Shown: positions 18,926 through 31,000 of the stretch, one piece after another
Numbering within the stretch: position 1 is the first letter of the stretch
Layout of the letters: each line of letters opens with the position of its first letter
DNA from: Owenia fusiformis
Lineage: Eukaryota; Annelida; Polychaeta; Sabellida; Oweniidae
DNA: 64,000 nt
Direction: 5' to 3'
Assembly: GCA_903813345.2 (NCBI GenBank)
Contig: CAIIXF020000010.1
Coordinates: 2,969,169 to 3,033,168 of the forward strand
The notes under the pieces: generated by a model
Seen by the model: the letters and a program-made list of their open reading frames with translations, nothing else
What the model was told of the DNA's origin: nothing
Database searches by the model: none
Position numbers and translations under genes: made by a program

Positions 18926-19332
18926 TAAGATAATGCTGGTATTTTGAGGCAAGAGATATGTGCGTAGCTAGCACCAATATTTTTTGACTTTTAAAAATAC
19001 TTGTGCGGTTCTATAGAAGGCTCCAAAGACCAGAACCTGAATTGGTTTGTTGCTTGATTATTTGGTTGTTTGCTTAATTGTTCAGATGGCTGGTCGTTGA
19101 GTTGGAGGCCTGAGTTGGGTGGTTGGTTGCTTGGATTGTTCAATGGCACGTTTTAGGACATAAAATGAAGAAAATCAAATTCCTGACCCTGCTAGGAATG
19201 TTAGGTACCTGGTCACCCAGCTACCCAGTTTTTTACACAAACCCCATTAGGAAATCGGGATATTTCGAATGCTACTCCCATTAAAACTGCCATTTTGGTT
19301 TCCCAGATAGTAGAAAACATCCACTTGATGTG
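18926..19332. other. Intergenic, GT-rich patch, no gene
   Basis: Contains a TGGTTGGTTGCTTG-type imperfect simple repeat at about 19040-19140. Nothing else is recognised. Confidence 0.4.
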
Positions 19333-19727
19333 TAGAGTCCATTTCACTGCTTCAGTTCGTCAGTAGAACGGCAAAAATAAGAAATTGGGAGACTATTGTG
19401 CAATAATATATGGAAAAGTATATTCATAATGTACATGAATGACATTTGTATATTTCAGATTTTTTAGTTTTTTGTGCAATAAGCCTGTGCCGTCTTGTAA
19501 TTTGAAGAATTTCAGCCATGGTAATCTTATTGAAAATAACATGGCAGAGAAACATCCAAATATAAGAGGCCACACACTTTATAAGCCAAACTAGAAGCAA
19601 TCCAAGATATACAAATGTCATTCATGTACATTATGAATATACTTTTCCATATATTATTGCACAATGGTCTCCCAATTTCTTATTTTTGCCGTTCTACTGA
19701 CGAACTGAAGCAGTGAAATGGACTCTA
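19333..19727. mobile_element. Palindromic foldback/MITE, 395 bp
   Basis: Arms of about 122 bp (19333-19454 and 19607-19727) are near-perfect complements: TAGAGTCCATTTCACTGCTT at the left end pairs with the right end. The loop is about 150 bp. No ORF of note. Confidence 0.85.
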
Positions 19728-20710
19728 GTAGACTCTATTTCAGTTTCATGCATCACGATTCTGTAGCAGGTGATAGGTGACGTGCAAAAGAAGAGGCATC
19801 CTCCTAAGCAGGTATCCAGAATCCATACCTCCTTCTTCCCCCTGCTATAACCAATTTGGAAGCGCCCGATAAACTGAATCACGTGACTTATACATGATTT
19901 TTGTCGCAGTGTTGCGACAGCCAATCAGATTGGGAGTTATTAATCGGGGAAATGCTAACTGCTTATCGCAGTAAAAAAGGTAAAAGGTAAAAAGAAAGAA
20001 TATATAATGGATTTTGAAGCCCTGTGATGAGAAGGTTGTTCTAATTTTTTTGAGATCTTGATTTACTTACCGTCTTGCACCTTAGACCGGTACACCTGTA
20101 GAATGACAGCCATCGAAATGTACACTTGTATTTCTGATCTTAGTATTCCACCTCGGAAAACATCTATAATTCTGCACGATGGAAATAACTAGATGATGAA
20201 GGACTGTTGCAGATAGCAAGGCAAAGTATTTTTTTACTTCCGGTTCTGGATTTATCTAGATATCAAATCAACTAGAGAAACGAATATATAAAATATTCTT
20301 TTAATTGATTCCGATTGAAATATGATTTAGTGACATATACTCTATAAATAAGAAAAAAAACAAAAATTTATTTGATCTTTACTTTTTATGCTTTGGTGGT
20401 AGATATTTACATATCATTTTTTTCCATTTTCGAATTGTAAAGTTTGAAATCAGAAAATATCAAAATGGAATTTTGAAAAATGTGAAAAGGTTCCTCATGA
20501 CTCATCTTATTTATGTAAAAAGTAACTACATACGCATTTTCAGGTAATATATTATTATCTAGTATTTGGTTAGTTGATATATCTCCAAATCAAGGTGATA
20601 TATCTGACGGAAGCCCAAACACTTGCAACAGCTATAGACTAAACTGTAGATCTAAAGATCAACCTCAGTTTCATTTCATTCAAAAATTTCAATAATTTCA
20701 ATTTACCCAA
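19728..20710. other. Intergenic region, no gene seen
   Basis: AT-rich sequence between two foldback elements. Open frames are short and lack recognisable domains. Confidence 0.4.
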
Positions 20711-22057
20711 CGGACCTCTGCCAGATAAGCTCCTCTGTGTCTAGGCTCAATAAATATACTCAAGGACAAGAGACGCCATCTTCGGAAAATTTATTTTTCC
20801 TTGATTTTGGAGTCAGTTTATCAATAAATATCACATGCCATACCTCAAACGATGCGTATTGTTGTTAGCCTCAACTCTGATCACTAAAGCCAAACATCCA
20901 AGAAAGCGTCTGTTGATCAAAGCATAAAGTATATTTAATGGAGCACTTCGGCTATCTCCGTTGTTCAAATGATTATTCCCGAAGTCAAATGCCTTTTCTG
21001 AGAATGTGACGCCATTCCAGATGACGTCACATCAGAGATTACCGAGAAGTCCCATAACGTTTCTTTAAACTCCCGTAGAAACAATAACGACGGTTTATTA
21101 GGCTACTTTCATTGGCTGTTTGTTCCGATGTGACGTAATTTGAGAGACGAAAAACATCGGACACTGCCGGAAATTACCGAAGTGCTCCATTATCTTTACG
21201 CTCTGAAAATTTGAAATAAATGTCCCGGGAAAAGTTGAATTACAGCGTCAATAATGGATATCATGCAACCATTCCACAGATCCGGAGCCAGATCCAGGCC
21301 CTGTTGGTAGTAGGCTCAAAGGATAAATGAGAAGATGAGACACGAGCCAAAAATGCTACATCAAAAATATGACCACCCAAAAATATGACTCTCGTACTGA
21401 CCTTTATTTTTTCCATCTGTCAGACATTGATTGATAATTATTTACCCTGTAATCTCTTCTTTATGTTAGTTGGAATGGTTGCATGATATCCATTATTGAC
21501 GCTGTAATTCGAATTTTCCCGGGACATTTATTTCAAATTTTCAAAGCGTAAAGATAATGGAGCGCTTCGGTAATTTCCCGCAGTGTCCGATGTTGTTCGT
21601 CTCTCAGATTACGTCACATCGCAACAAACAGCCAATGAAAGTAAAGAATCGCGTAGCCTCACACACCGTTGTTATTGTTTCTACGGGATTTTAAAGAAAC
21701 TTCATTGGACTTCTCGGTAATCTCTGATGTGACGTCATCCGGAGTGGCGTCACATTCTCAGAAAAGGCATTTGACTTCGGAAATAATCATTTGAACAAAG
21801 GAGATAGCCGAAGTGCTCCATTAAATATACCTCGCTTATTTTATGCTTTTATCAACAGACGCTTTCTTGGATGTGTGGCTTTAGTGATTGGAGTTGAAGC
21901 TAACAACAGTACGCATCGTTTAAGGTATGACATGTGATATTTATTAAAAAACTGACTCAAAAATCAAGGAAAAATAAATTTTCCGAAGATGGCGTGTCTT
22001 GTCCTTGAGTATATTTATTGAGCCTAGACACAGAGGAGCTTATCTGGCAGAGGTCCG
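20711..22057. mobile_element. Large foldback element, 1.35 kb
   Basis: Inverted arms of 566 and 587 bp (20711-21276 and 21471-22057) enclose a 194-bp loop. The outer ends are CGGACCTCTGCCAGATAAGC and its complement. The arms are highly similar, with scattered substitutions. There is no ORF. Each arm carries a smaller element of about 256-270 bp. Such a structure could form a very stable hairpin RNA if transcribed. Confidence 0.88.
20936..21191. mobile_element. Small MITE nested in the left arm
   Basis: 256 bp ending in AATGGAGCACTTCGG at the left and its complement at the right. It includes the palindrome TGACGTCA (21022-21029), a CRE-like site. The mirrored copy in the right arm spans about 21554-21824. 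Confidence 0.7.
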
Positions 22058-23151
22058 TGATTTACCCCCATAATTGTGGGCCAGAATTGCAGGCCGTCCA
22101 ACTGTCCCGCAATTTGCCTTTTTGTCACGCATTTGCATGAAAATTTGAAGTCACACCAGTTTTTTGGCGTGACAGAATATGCAGTTCTGTCAACCCCAAA
22201 GGATTTTCTCGCGGGACAGATTTTTTATACCCAGTACCCAAAATTCGTGGGATTTTGCGGGACATCCACTAAATTTGCGGGACATTTGAGGGATTTGTGT
22301 GATTGCGCTAATAGGCCAAATTTTTTTTATCAAATTCGCGGGACCATTCGAGGGATCATTTGAGGGACAAACACCCTAATTGAGGGACAGTTAACAGGGT
22401 AACAATCACCAAAGACTTCATAGAGGGACAGATTTTTTAGACGAAGTGCCCTAAATTTGCGGGATTTCGCGGGACATTCAAGGGATTTGCGTAAATGTAA
22501 AAGTACTCAAATCAAACTTTCAGATACTGATTATCAAATATAATGCACTTGCATTGTAACTTAAATGAATGTCAACACAGTTTCACACAATACGCATAGA
22601 ATATTGTTAAACTTTATTGAATTTATCAAAAACAAAAACCATGCTTCAGGTGTGAGTACCGTAACCTAACACAAAATTCTAAAATTCTGAACAATACTTT
22701 GCACTTTCGTGGCGTTTGTGACCAACTATGAAAAGCTTACCTCCATAGTGTTATTTATTAAAATGTACCTATTCATATAGGCATGCATGGGCTTTCAATT
22801 GAAACCCATGATACAGGGGTTCAATTAATCTACATTCGAACATGACTGTATTCACCTTCTATAAACTGTAAACAAAGTCAACATTTCAAACTCCCCTCGG
22901 TCGTTTGGAGTACAGAAAACGTTTGTGCCTAGGCCTGGGGGGTGTATTCGACAATATTGCCCCTGCTTTTCGGTTTATATTTCTTAATTAAATTATAGGG
23001 AGTCGGGTTACTTTTCAAGATATCAGCGTCCATTTATTGTAACTCGTGTTTGCTAAATTTTTCTCAGTTCTGAGATGAAGGCCACATGCGTAGTAAAAAG
23101 GCCAACATTTGAACTATTCTTATTTAACTTCTTGTATAAGATATAGAGGTT
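22058..23151. repeat. Decayed repeat with recurring GCGGGAC motifs, otherwise no gene
   Basis: TTTGCGGGAC, TTCGCGGGAC and GAGGGAC recur between 22070 and 22490, and again at 23650-23770. Both clusters share the phrase ATCAAATTCGCGGGA. The remainder, to 23151, is AT-rich without recognisable coding exons. Confidence 0.5.
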
Positions 23152-23252
23152 CTTGTATGAGCACCTGTGCAAGATCATCCATTCTTGATGAGCTTTGATA
23201 ATTCTTCTTTATCGAGTCAAGAATGGACGATATTGCACAGGTACGAGTACAA
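23152..23252. repeat. Imperfect hairpin, 101 bp
   Basis: CTTGTATGAGCACCTGTGCA at the left and its complement GTGCACAGGTACGAGTACAAG-like right arm flank a 27-base loop. It is not a recognised RNA gene. Confidence 0.55.
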
Positions 23253-23253
23253 G

Positions 23254-23613
23254 TTTTTCTCATATGACTCTCTCAATTATGCCCTATTGTCACCTTTTTA
23301 TGATAAAACTGAGTGAAAATAGCTTCAAATTAATGGAACTTCATCTTTCAATTGTAATTACTTAATAACAATGTTGTAGAAAATACATGGCTATGCATAG
23401 CAACAAAGCACGATTGTTATGACGTCACAACTTATTTCGTAGAATGAGCATGGATACTCATAGCAACGGTATCTGTTGTCATGTTGATGATGTTTATAAA
23501 CCAGTGATGTCATAAGTAATTCTTATCTTGCACGTGTGACTTTTTAGGATGAAAGATGGCAATATCTTGCATGTGGTAAAGATGGCTTTATCTTTGTTAG
23601 TCATATGAGAAAA
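23254..23613. mobile_element. Candidate MITE
   Basis: Ends in inverted TTTTCTCATATGACT (left) and AGTCATATGAGAAAA (right), 360 bp apart. The interior is AT-rich and noncoding. Identification rests only on the 15-bp ends. Confidence 0.5.
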
Positions 23614-23639
23614 GATAATCACAATATAGGGGATTGAAA

Positions 23640-23898
23640 CAATTTTGGAAATTCGCGGAGGTCAACGCCGACATTTGCGGGACTTCGCAGGACATTGCGG
23701 GACACACAAATTAGCCTAATTTTGATCAAATTCGCGGGATAATCCCGCCATTCGCTTGACACACTTGACAGCTCTAGAATATGTCAGGCAACTACGCATT
23801 TTACCTGATTTTTGTGAAGCAAAATACTTCCATAGAAAAACTTGAAATAAGTGATCGCCGATACAGCAAAAAACGAACCCTGAAAAAAACGAACTTTA
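23640..23898. repeat. Second cluster of GCGGGAC motifs and flank
   Basis: ACATTTGCGGGACTTCGC and ATTCGCGGGATAATCCCGCC at 23650-23760, related to the cluster at 22070-22490. The family is not identified. Confidence 0.4.
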
Positions 23899-24259
23899 TC
23901 CCGTGCCAAGACTATCACTATAGTCCTGAGAACATTTCAATCTTTTGCCTGTACGATTACAACATGGGAGAATTTTCTACGCCTCTTACACTTAAGATAC
24001 CTACTTCAATAGATTCCTTGGTATTTAAGCATTCTTTTTTCGTGTAGTTGAATCCACAATTATCTGGGTTTATCATCAGAAAAGGAACATTTTTCTTTTT
24101 CATCGAGAGAGATTCCATCACTTTTCAAGATGGCAGTTGGATTTAAAAGGGGATTCCCTGTTTAACTACCCTGGAAGTGGCTCGGAAGTACCAATAAATG
24201 GAAGAATTTGACAGTTGAAATAAGTTAAATATCACACGCAAATATTGCGACGAAAATTT
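23899..24259. mobile_element. MITE, family A, truncated inverted copy
   Basis: Same family as 18503-18925 in the opposite orientation. It starts TCCCGTGCCAAGACTAT and shares long internal blocks (for example ATTCCATCACTTTTCAAGAT), but the far terminal repeat is lost. Confidence 0.8.
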
Positions 24260-25008
24260 GACCTTCAGTGTTGCAGTCCTTTGACCTGAATGGATTTCAC
24301 TATGTTGTTATCACTACATTTTTCATTGAATCAGCTATATTGACAAGAAAAATGAGATTGAAATCATCAATATTAAAGAAGTTATTCAAAATCTTTTCAG
24401 TCTTCTTTTTTCTGGTAACGCTGTATTTTAAACGTCCTCCTCATTATGTCAAACAGAGCTAAATTTATGCAATGTTGTAAAACGGAATGAAAAACACCAA
24501 ATTATAATGTCATATAACTCTCTTAGTAATAAATTCTCGGAGCATTAGACACCAGTCTTCAGCATCTTAAGATACCTAATCTTGATAATTCATTGTGAAG
24601 TATGAAGTTGTATTTTAGTGTTGCAGATTTGAATGACTCATCTGTATATATGACATGATTGATGAAGTTCACTTGTGAAATAAAATAGATGAATAACTCA
24701 CTTATATGGCTTGATGAACTCTCAATTGTAATTCTTCTTTCAAAGCTCACTCATTTGACTTTTTAAAGTATACCTAAAGTTTTAGTCTATAACAACATAT
24801 TTTAGAAATTTAATTTAAAAGAATTTCAAAATGGCAGATCTTTCTGTACAGTACATACATATATTATAAAATTGATGAAATTGTTATCCTTGAAGTTTAA
24901 GTTTCCATAGCTTTTTATAAAACATTTCAAATGCATGGAGACATTAATCATAATCCATGTTCCATTTCAGGTAGATCTCTAGCCTAGTGTGCACTTGAGG
25001 TCAAAAAG
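24260..25008. other. Upstream region of Nup214
   Basis: A splice acceptor (CCATTTCAG, ending 24970) precedes the Nup214 start codon, so 24971-25008 is 5' untranslated exon and 24260-24970 is intron or intergenic. The untranslated first exon and promoter were not identified. Confidence 0.5.
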
Positions 25009-28000
25009 ATGGCAGATGACTATCCACCAGAGAGGGAAGTAAAGGCAAGTACATAATAATACAACATAACAATTATAATCCAATTATTCATTAAATTCAC
25101 AGTTTTATTTATATATCTCCAACGTTTAAGTCAAGAATATTACATTATCTTGTGTGCCTCAGCTGCAATTTGTACGGCAGTAGCACATAAAATCAATTGT
25201 ATGAGAACACTACATAATTCCTCATATTATTTCATATCATTTTTATTAAGTACGTGTTAGATATCCTTATTATGACCAATACTCCATACATAAGGCTAAG
25301 GTACTCATTCAGAATGGTTTTGGATACAGGGTTTATCCCTCAGATAGATATAGAAATATCCATACCGCACCCTGAATGTGCTGTATATGCCTCATATTGT
25401 GTACTTATAACCTCAGTAGTTATGATATACCATATTGTATATGTACAGTTTACGATAAATGAATGTTTTAAATACATGTACCATAATCTGATTTGTTTCA
25501 GGAGTTTTGTTTCAAACAGTTGGCTAAAGTTAAAGTGTGCGATGGCCCAATACCAAATGTAAATTCCAGATTACAACTTCTAGCTGTTTCAAATAAATAC
25601 GGATTAACATTTGCAGGATATACAGAAGGTATTTGTTCTGAATGAGGAAGATTTGAGATTTGCAAGTAAAAGTAAACCGCAAACCCTCAGCCAGTTTAAT
25701 TTATATTCCAGATCTTTGATCTGTTGAAAGGTTCTAAGGAATGATTTCTTGAAATTATTATAATATTTATAGTACTATATTACATTATTGTATAGTGATT
25801 AAGTAAATCATGGCTCATGACAATTGAGAGGCATGTTAAATATCAAATGAAGTATTAATTAGAAGGTCTCGTAAGCTCACCAGCATCACAACTGGGTGTT
25901 ACACTTAGTGTCTGTTATTGTCACAACTGAGTGTAAAACTGAGTGTTACACTCAGTTAAGGATTTGAGAATTTGCCTGTACTCAGATGAAAAACGAGTTG
26001 AACTTGGTTAAATCACTAAAATTCCAGAATGTTTTTTTATTATATGTTTTTAATTATTAAGAAAATATTTTCAGGTTTCAAAATAATACAGACAGCAGAA
26101 TTGTCCAATATTGTCGCAAAAGCCACAGAGATAAAATCAGATTACGGATTTTTTCATGATGTCAAGACACTATCGCCACCTATTTCTATTGGATGTAGCA
26201 GTGATGATATTTCGTTACTCATTTGTATGGTAACTGAAAGTGGAGTCGTTGGCCACATATATGATGTTAGGAGTTTCGCTGATAAGGTAACTTAATACAT
26301 CAAAATCATTAATTTGTGTTGTCAATTTCTATTTCAGTTTGAAGTGACATTTAAGTGACATACATTTTAATAATAAATTTGTACTGTATTAATGTAAAAG
26401 CAATCGATCTTATAATGGAGATTAATGCTCCAATGAAACTGTCAAAACCTAAAATTAATTTGTCAAGGGTATATTATGATGTTAAAATGCTAGCTAATGG
26501 ATGTTTTTCTCATTTAAAGACTAAATGGGTTAGATTCACCTTTTTGCCTTTTTGAGCGTGACACATTGTTATTTTTGATGTTACCTTCTTATATTTCTTT
26601 AGAACACACAGCCATTTGCTGTTATCCCAATTTCCACAAACAAACAGTGTGAGTTGCTTGATGTCATGTGGAACCCGGGTGGTGCTGATTTCTCAACTCT
26701 TCTCGGCACTGTTACCAGTGACGGGACACTGAACTTGTGGAGGGTGGCCGAGACAGCCACTTTGGTGTCAAGCCTCCAAGGGGCAAACGCAACAGCAAGT
26801 AAGTTTAATATTATTTGATTGGTCATTTTATGATAACAATTGACACGATACAAAATTGTATGTTTTCCTGTTAAACATAATAATTTTAATTTACAGAATT
26901 GTACATTGAAAATGACAGTTGAGATATGAGGTATGAATTATAATACAAGCAAAGCTCAAGCCAGAATTAGAACAATGCTGCAACTAAGATTTGAATGAAA
27001 GTACAAATAAATTGAAAATACAGCTGCAACTCAAGTAAATTGATATATTGTTCAGTAAACATGTATTCAAGTTGGTTTAGAGAATCTCGTAGTTCATGTT
27101 GAATTGAATTCTAATTTAAACTTTAGCACTGATATGCCATCTATTGAGTGATTAACTGTCTTATCCTTCACTGCAGTTTGTTGGAGTCCAAAGGGGAAAC
27201 AGATTGTAGCTGGCAAGAGAGATGGCTCCCTCTGCCAGTATGACCAGAAACTAACCCAGAAAAAAGAATTTCCACGACCAGGGTGTTTCCCAGGTGACCT
27301 GTCATGCCATGGTATGTAATGCTATTGCATTGATTGTATTATAATTTGTTCACCACCTAAAATTGAACAGTATGTATTGGATCTGTCCCATATGGAATGG
27401 TCATAAGTTTTTATGTCACCACCAAAAAGTGACGATAGTTGGCGATCAGTGGTTGGCGATCGGCGTCCGTAACAAATTCTTACAACTTCAAATAACTTAA
27501 CAAATACTGTTTAGACTGACTTCAATTTTTTCAAAATCATCTACAAGTTTTTAGAAGTTCAAATCTGACTTTATATTTGAGATTTGACCTTCAATGACCT
27601 TCTCAAGGTCAAAATAGGTCAAAAAGGTATTTTTTCAACTTGCGTCAATTTCTTTTTCAAAATCATCTTCAAGTTCTCAGAAGTTCAAATCTGACTATAG
27701 ATTGAACTCATAATATTGTGAGCAACTAGGTGGTAACATTCTGTTTCTGTATGTAATCATGATAGGCAGATTCAAGATCCCCTGTGTAATATGTCTATTT
27801 GTACTGTTACATAAACATGTACAACACAGAGTATAGAATGTAGCATCTGCAGCCTTTGTATAAGTTGTGTACTCAGTCAGACACCCTGAATTACTCAATA
27901 AACATAGTATTTTGTTTGAAGTATATAAGAAAAAATACTTATACTCTATTTGCAAAATTACAATTTCCCATTCTATAACTGTATGCTATGTTTATATTTT

Positions 28001-31000
28001 CAGTGTGTGACATCATGTGGCTAAGCACTCATCAATTCGCTGTTGCTTACTCTAATACAAATGGTGATCCAAGTGAACAGCCATACATCGTTCTTCTTTC
28101 TGCACCGGTATGTCCTTCTGCCTTTAACCAGCCCACTCCCTTAAGGAAATCAGACAAAAATGAAACAAATCAAGTCACTGGCCTCAGACTCATTGTATAG
28201 TGCCTTGCTGAATTCCCAAATATTTATATACACATGCACTATGTCAATGTCTTGTTTGGAACTGTAATATAGGCTGTAATAGTGCCATTGTGATGTCTTA
28301 GACTATGGCAGACTGCATGTCTTTGAATATATTTATCCGATAGATAAATAAAAAATAACCTCTCCATCCCTTTTCATACCTCCTCCAACATACATTTGAC
28401 ATCAGTCGAGAAATGAGAACTTTTATATTAGGAATAATAATTTTGTGTAAAATTTTTCAGAAGGGTGTTGAGCCGAAGTATACAAACTATGAAGATGTCT
28501 GCTTTGGAAGTGGTGAAGAAAGAAAACCTAAATATTTCTTCAAACATTTGGCAGAGTGGTGAGTTGAAATGATGTTGAGATGATATTCACTGGTCAAAAA
28601 GATCTGATTGATGAATGGAATGGAAAATATCCCATAGGAGTGTTTAAATACTTTCATAGTCAATTGTGAAAAATGAGCTAAAATATGTGGCACTTTTACC
28701 TGTATGAAAAAGACTTACCAGTGCAAAGGTTTTATATTCTTTTAGGGATATCCTGCTAGCAGGCAGCAATAATGCAATGGAGATTGGTGCCATGGGGAAA
28801 AATCCAACAGATCCCGTAAGTTTACACTTAAAAATAAAGCATCATTTATCAACAACTGAAATGTTTAAAAAGAGTGTTTGGCAATGTTCCTCGAAAATAC
28901 ATAATGAATTATGACTTATGATATATGAAATTCTTTTGGTTTTCAATTATATATTTAATTTATGATATTTTAATTCACTGAATTTGATCAGATTTCATGC
29001 CTTACACCTAACAAAAGGTTTTACTAACAGATGTTTTTCCAACTTTCGCCTTGCAAAACCTTTGAAATTAAATGAGAAATTGACTTTTATGTTCACAAAA
29101 ACTCCAATTGCCATTTTTCTTCAAGAAGTCCATTTTGAAAAAAGTGGCAAAGTAGCTCTAAAAGTGATAAGATTTGCCTAAAACCATGAAAAAGCATTCC
29201 ATTTGGATTAGAGGGTGAGAGAGTAAGATGAATATTCCCATTTTTACGAATGAATGAGCTTAATGACGGTTATGCAGTTTTCACTATTTCCCCTTCCAGA
29301 ATAGCTGGGATAGATGGAGCTTGGAAGACAGTGGCCGTGCAGAACTGCCTTTGACGGCAACCCAAGATGATACGTTTCCTATGGGCCTTGCTTTGGATTA
29401 TACGTCACAGTACAACATACCAATCAGTAAGGATAATTGTGCTTTGGATATGAAAGCACCCGATTGCTTCTTTTATTCCACCAAATGAAGTTTAAGTATG
29501 GATATAGACAGGACTAATTGGCTATAACTCTATTGTAGAATGTTCAAAATTGAATATATTTTGTTGAGTGGGATTTGCTTTGATAAGTCATTGTTTTTCT
29601 TGTTTGAAAATTACTGTATATGTGGTAATTTTGCCTAATCATTTAATTTCCCTATTGCCTAATATTTGGCAGGTTTGGAAAATTAAATGTCGGAAATGGT
29701 CTTCATAATGTTAACCAATGTGTGTATGTTCTTCTGCTTTAGATGATACAGATGTTCACCCGCCCTGCCCAATAGTGCTGATCTTGAGTACAGATGGCGT
29801 GTTAGTGTCATTCTATGCTATGAACAAGCACCAGGGGGCACCACCACTAACTAAAGCTCCTGTTGCCCTGACATCGCAAGGAGCACGTCCACCAAATGGT
29901 AAGTGCTATATTTCAGATACTATTATTTAAAAGATTCCAAATTAAAGAACTAATTAAATATTTGAGTTGATTTTATAATGTCACCACCAGAAGTAGTGAC
30001 ATTATTATAGTCTCCAACTATTTTCTGGATGATGTTCGGTTGTGGATGGGTGGTGTTTGGCAGTTTGTGTCTGTAGCAAATGACAGGTGGTGATATTTTG
30101 CATGTTATTGCCTTGTTTAACGATTGCAATTTTTCATTAGGTGCGTTATTCATACCCCAGGGCCCAAAGACAGCAGCCCAGGCCCCGGCACCTGTACAAG
30201 CATCAGTTCCTCTACCTACTCAAAGTTTGGTCACTGATGCTTCAAAAGCCACAGCAGCTGCTACTACTTCAAGTGGGGCTCCCCCTCCTTTTGGGGCTCC
30301 ATCTGGTGCTCCCCCACCCTTTGGTGTACCAGCAGGATCAGCCTCATCTGTTACAGGATTCGGGGCTTCATCATCTGTTGGCCAAAGCACCGGAAAACCA
30401 GGATTCTCCTTTGGTACAACAACTCCACAGTCTGGCTTTTCTTTTACAAATTTGACTGTGAAGACGTCAGCTTCCACTGGTCAGCCCATATCAGCCGGCT
30501 TTTCTGCAGTCCCCCTTGGTAGTAAACCTGCTCAGGCAGTTAGCAAAGGCCAAGCCCCGGGAAGTGCACTTGGAACTGAGGCCGCTGCAATGAGTCAGTC
30601 TGCTTTCACAGTAAAACAAACAACACAAGTGGCTCCCTCTAGTGTGCAGAATACACCAACAGGGGTTCCAACTGGAGTGGTTCAGAAACCTCCACAATCT
30701 ACTCTACAGGCTCCTAAGGCTGTGACCCAGCCTGTGAAAGTTTTAGCCTCTAGCTCAGGCACTCCTACAAGTCCTGGGTTCAGCTTAGCTAAACCAATAT
30801 CAGTGCCAACAGGTAAATCTTACATCAACCCTTACCCCCGTTTCCTTCAATACAATGTATTTATGAACAGTTTTGGTGATTTAAGATAATGTACAAATGG
30901 AAAATAGCCACGAGTACAATTTTGTCAAAACCACACAATACTTTGTTGATTTTAAAGCGCAACACAAAATCTCAGATTGCACGTTATTTTATGTCTAATT

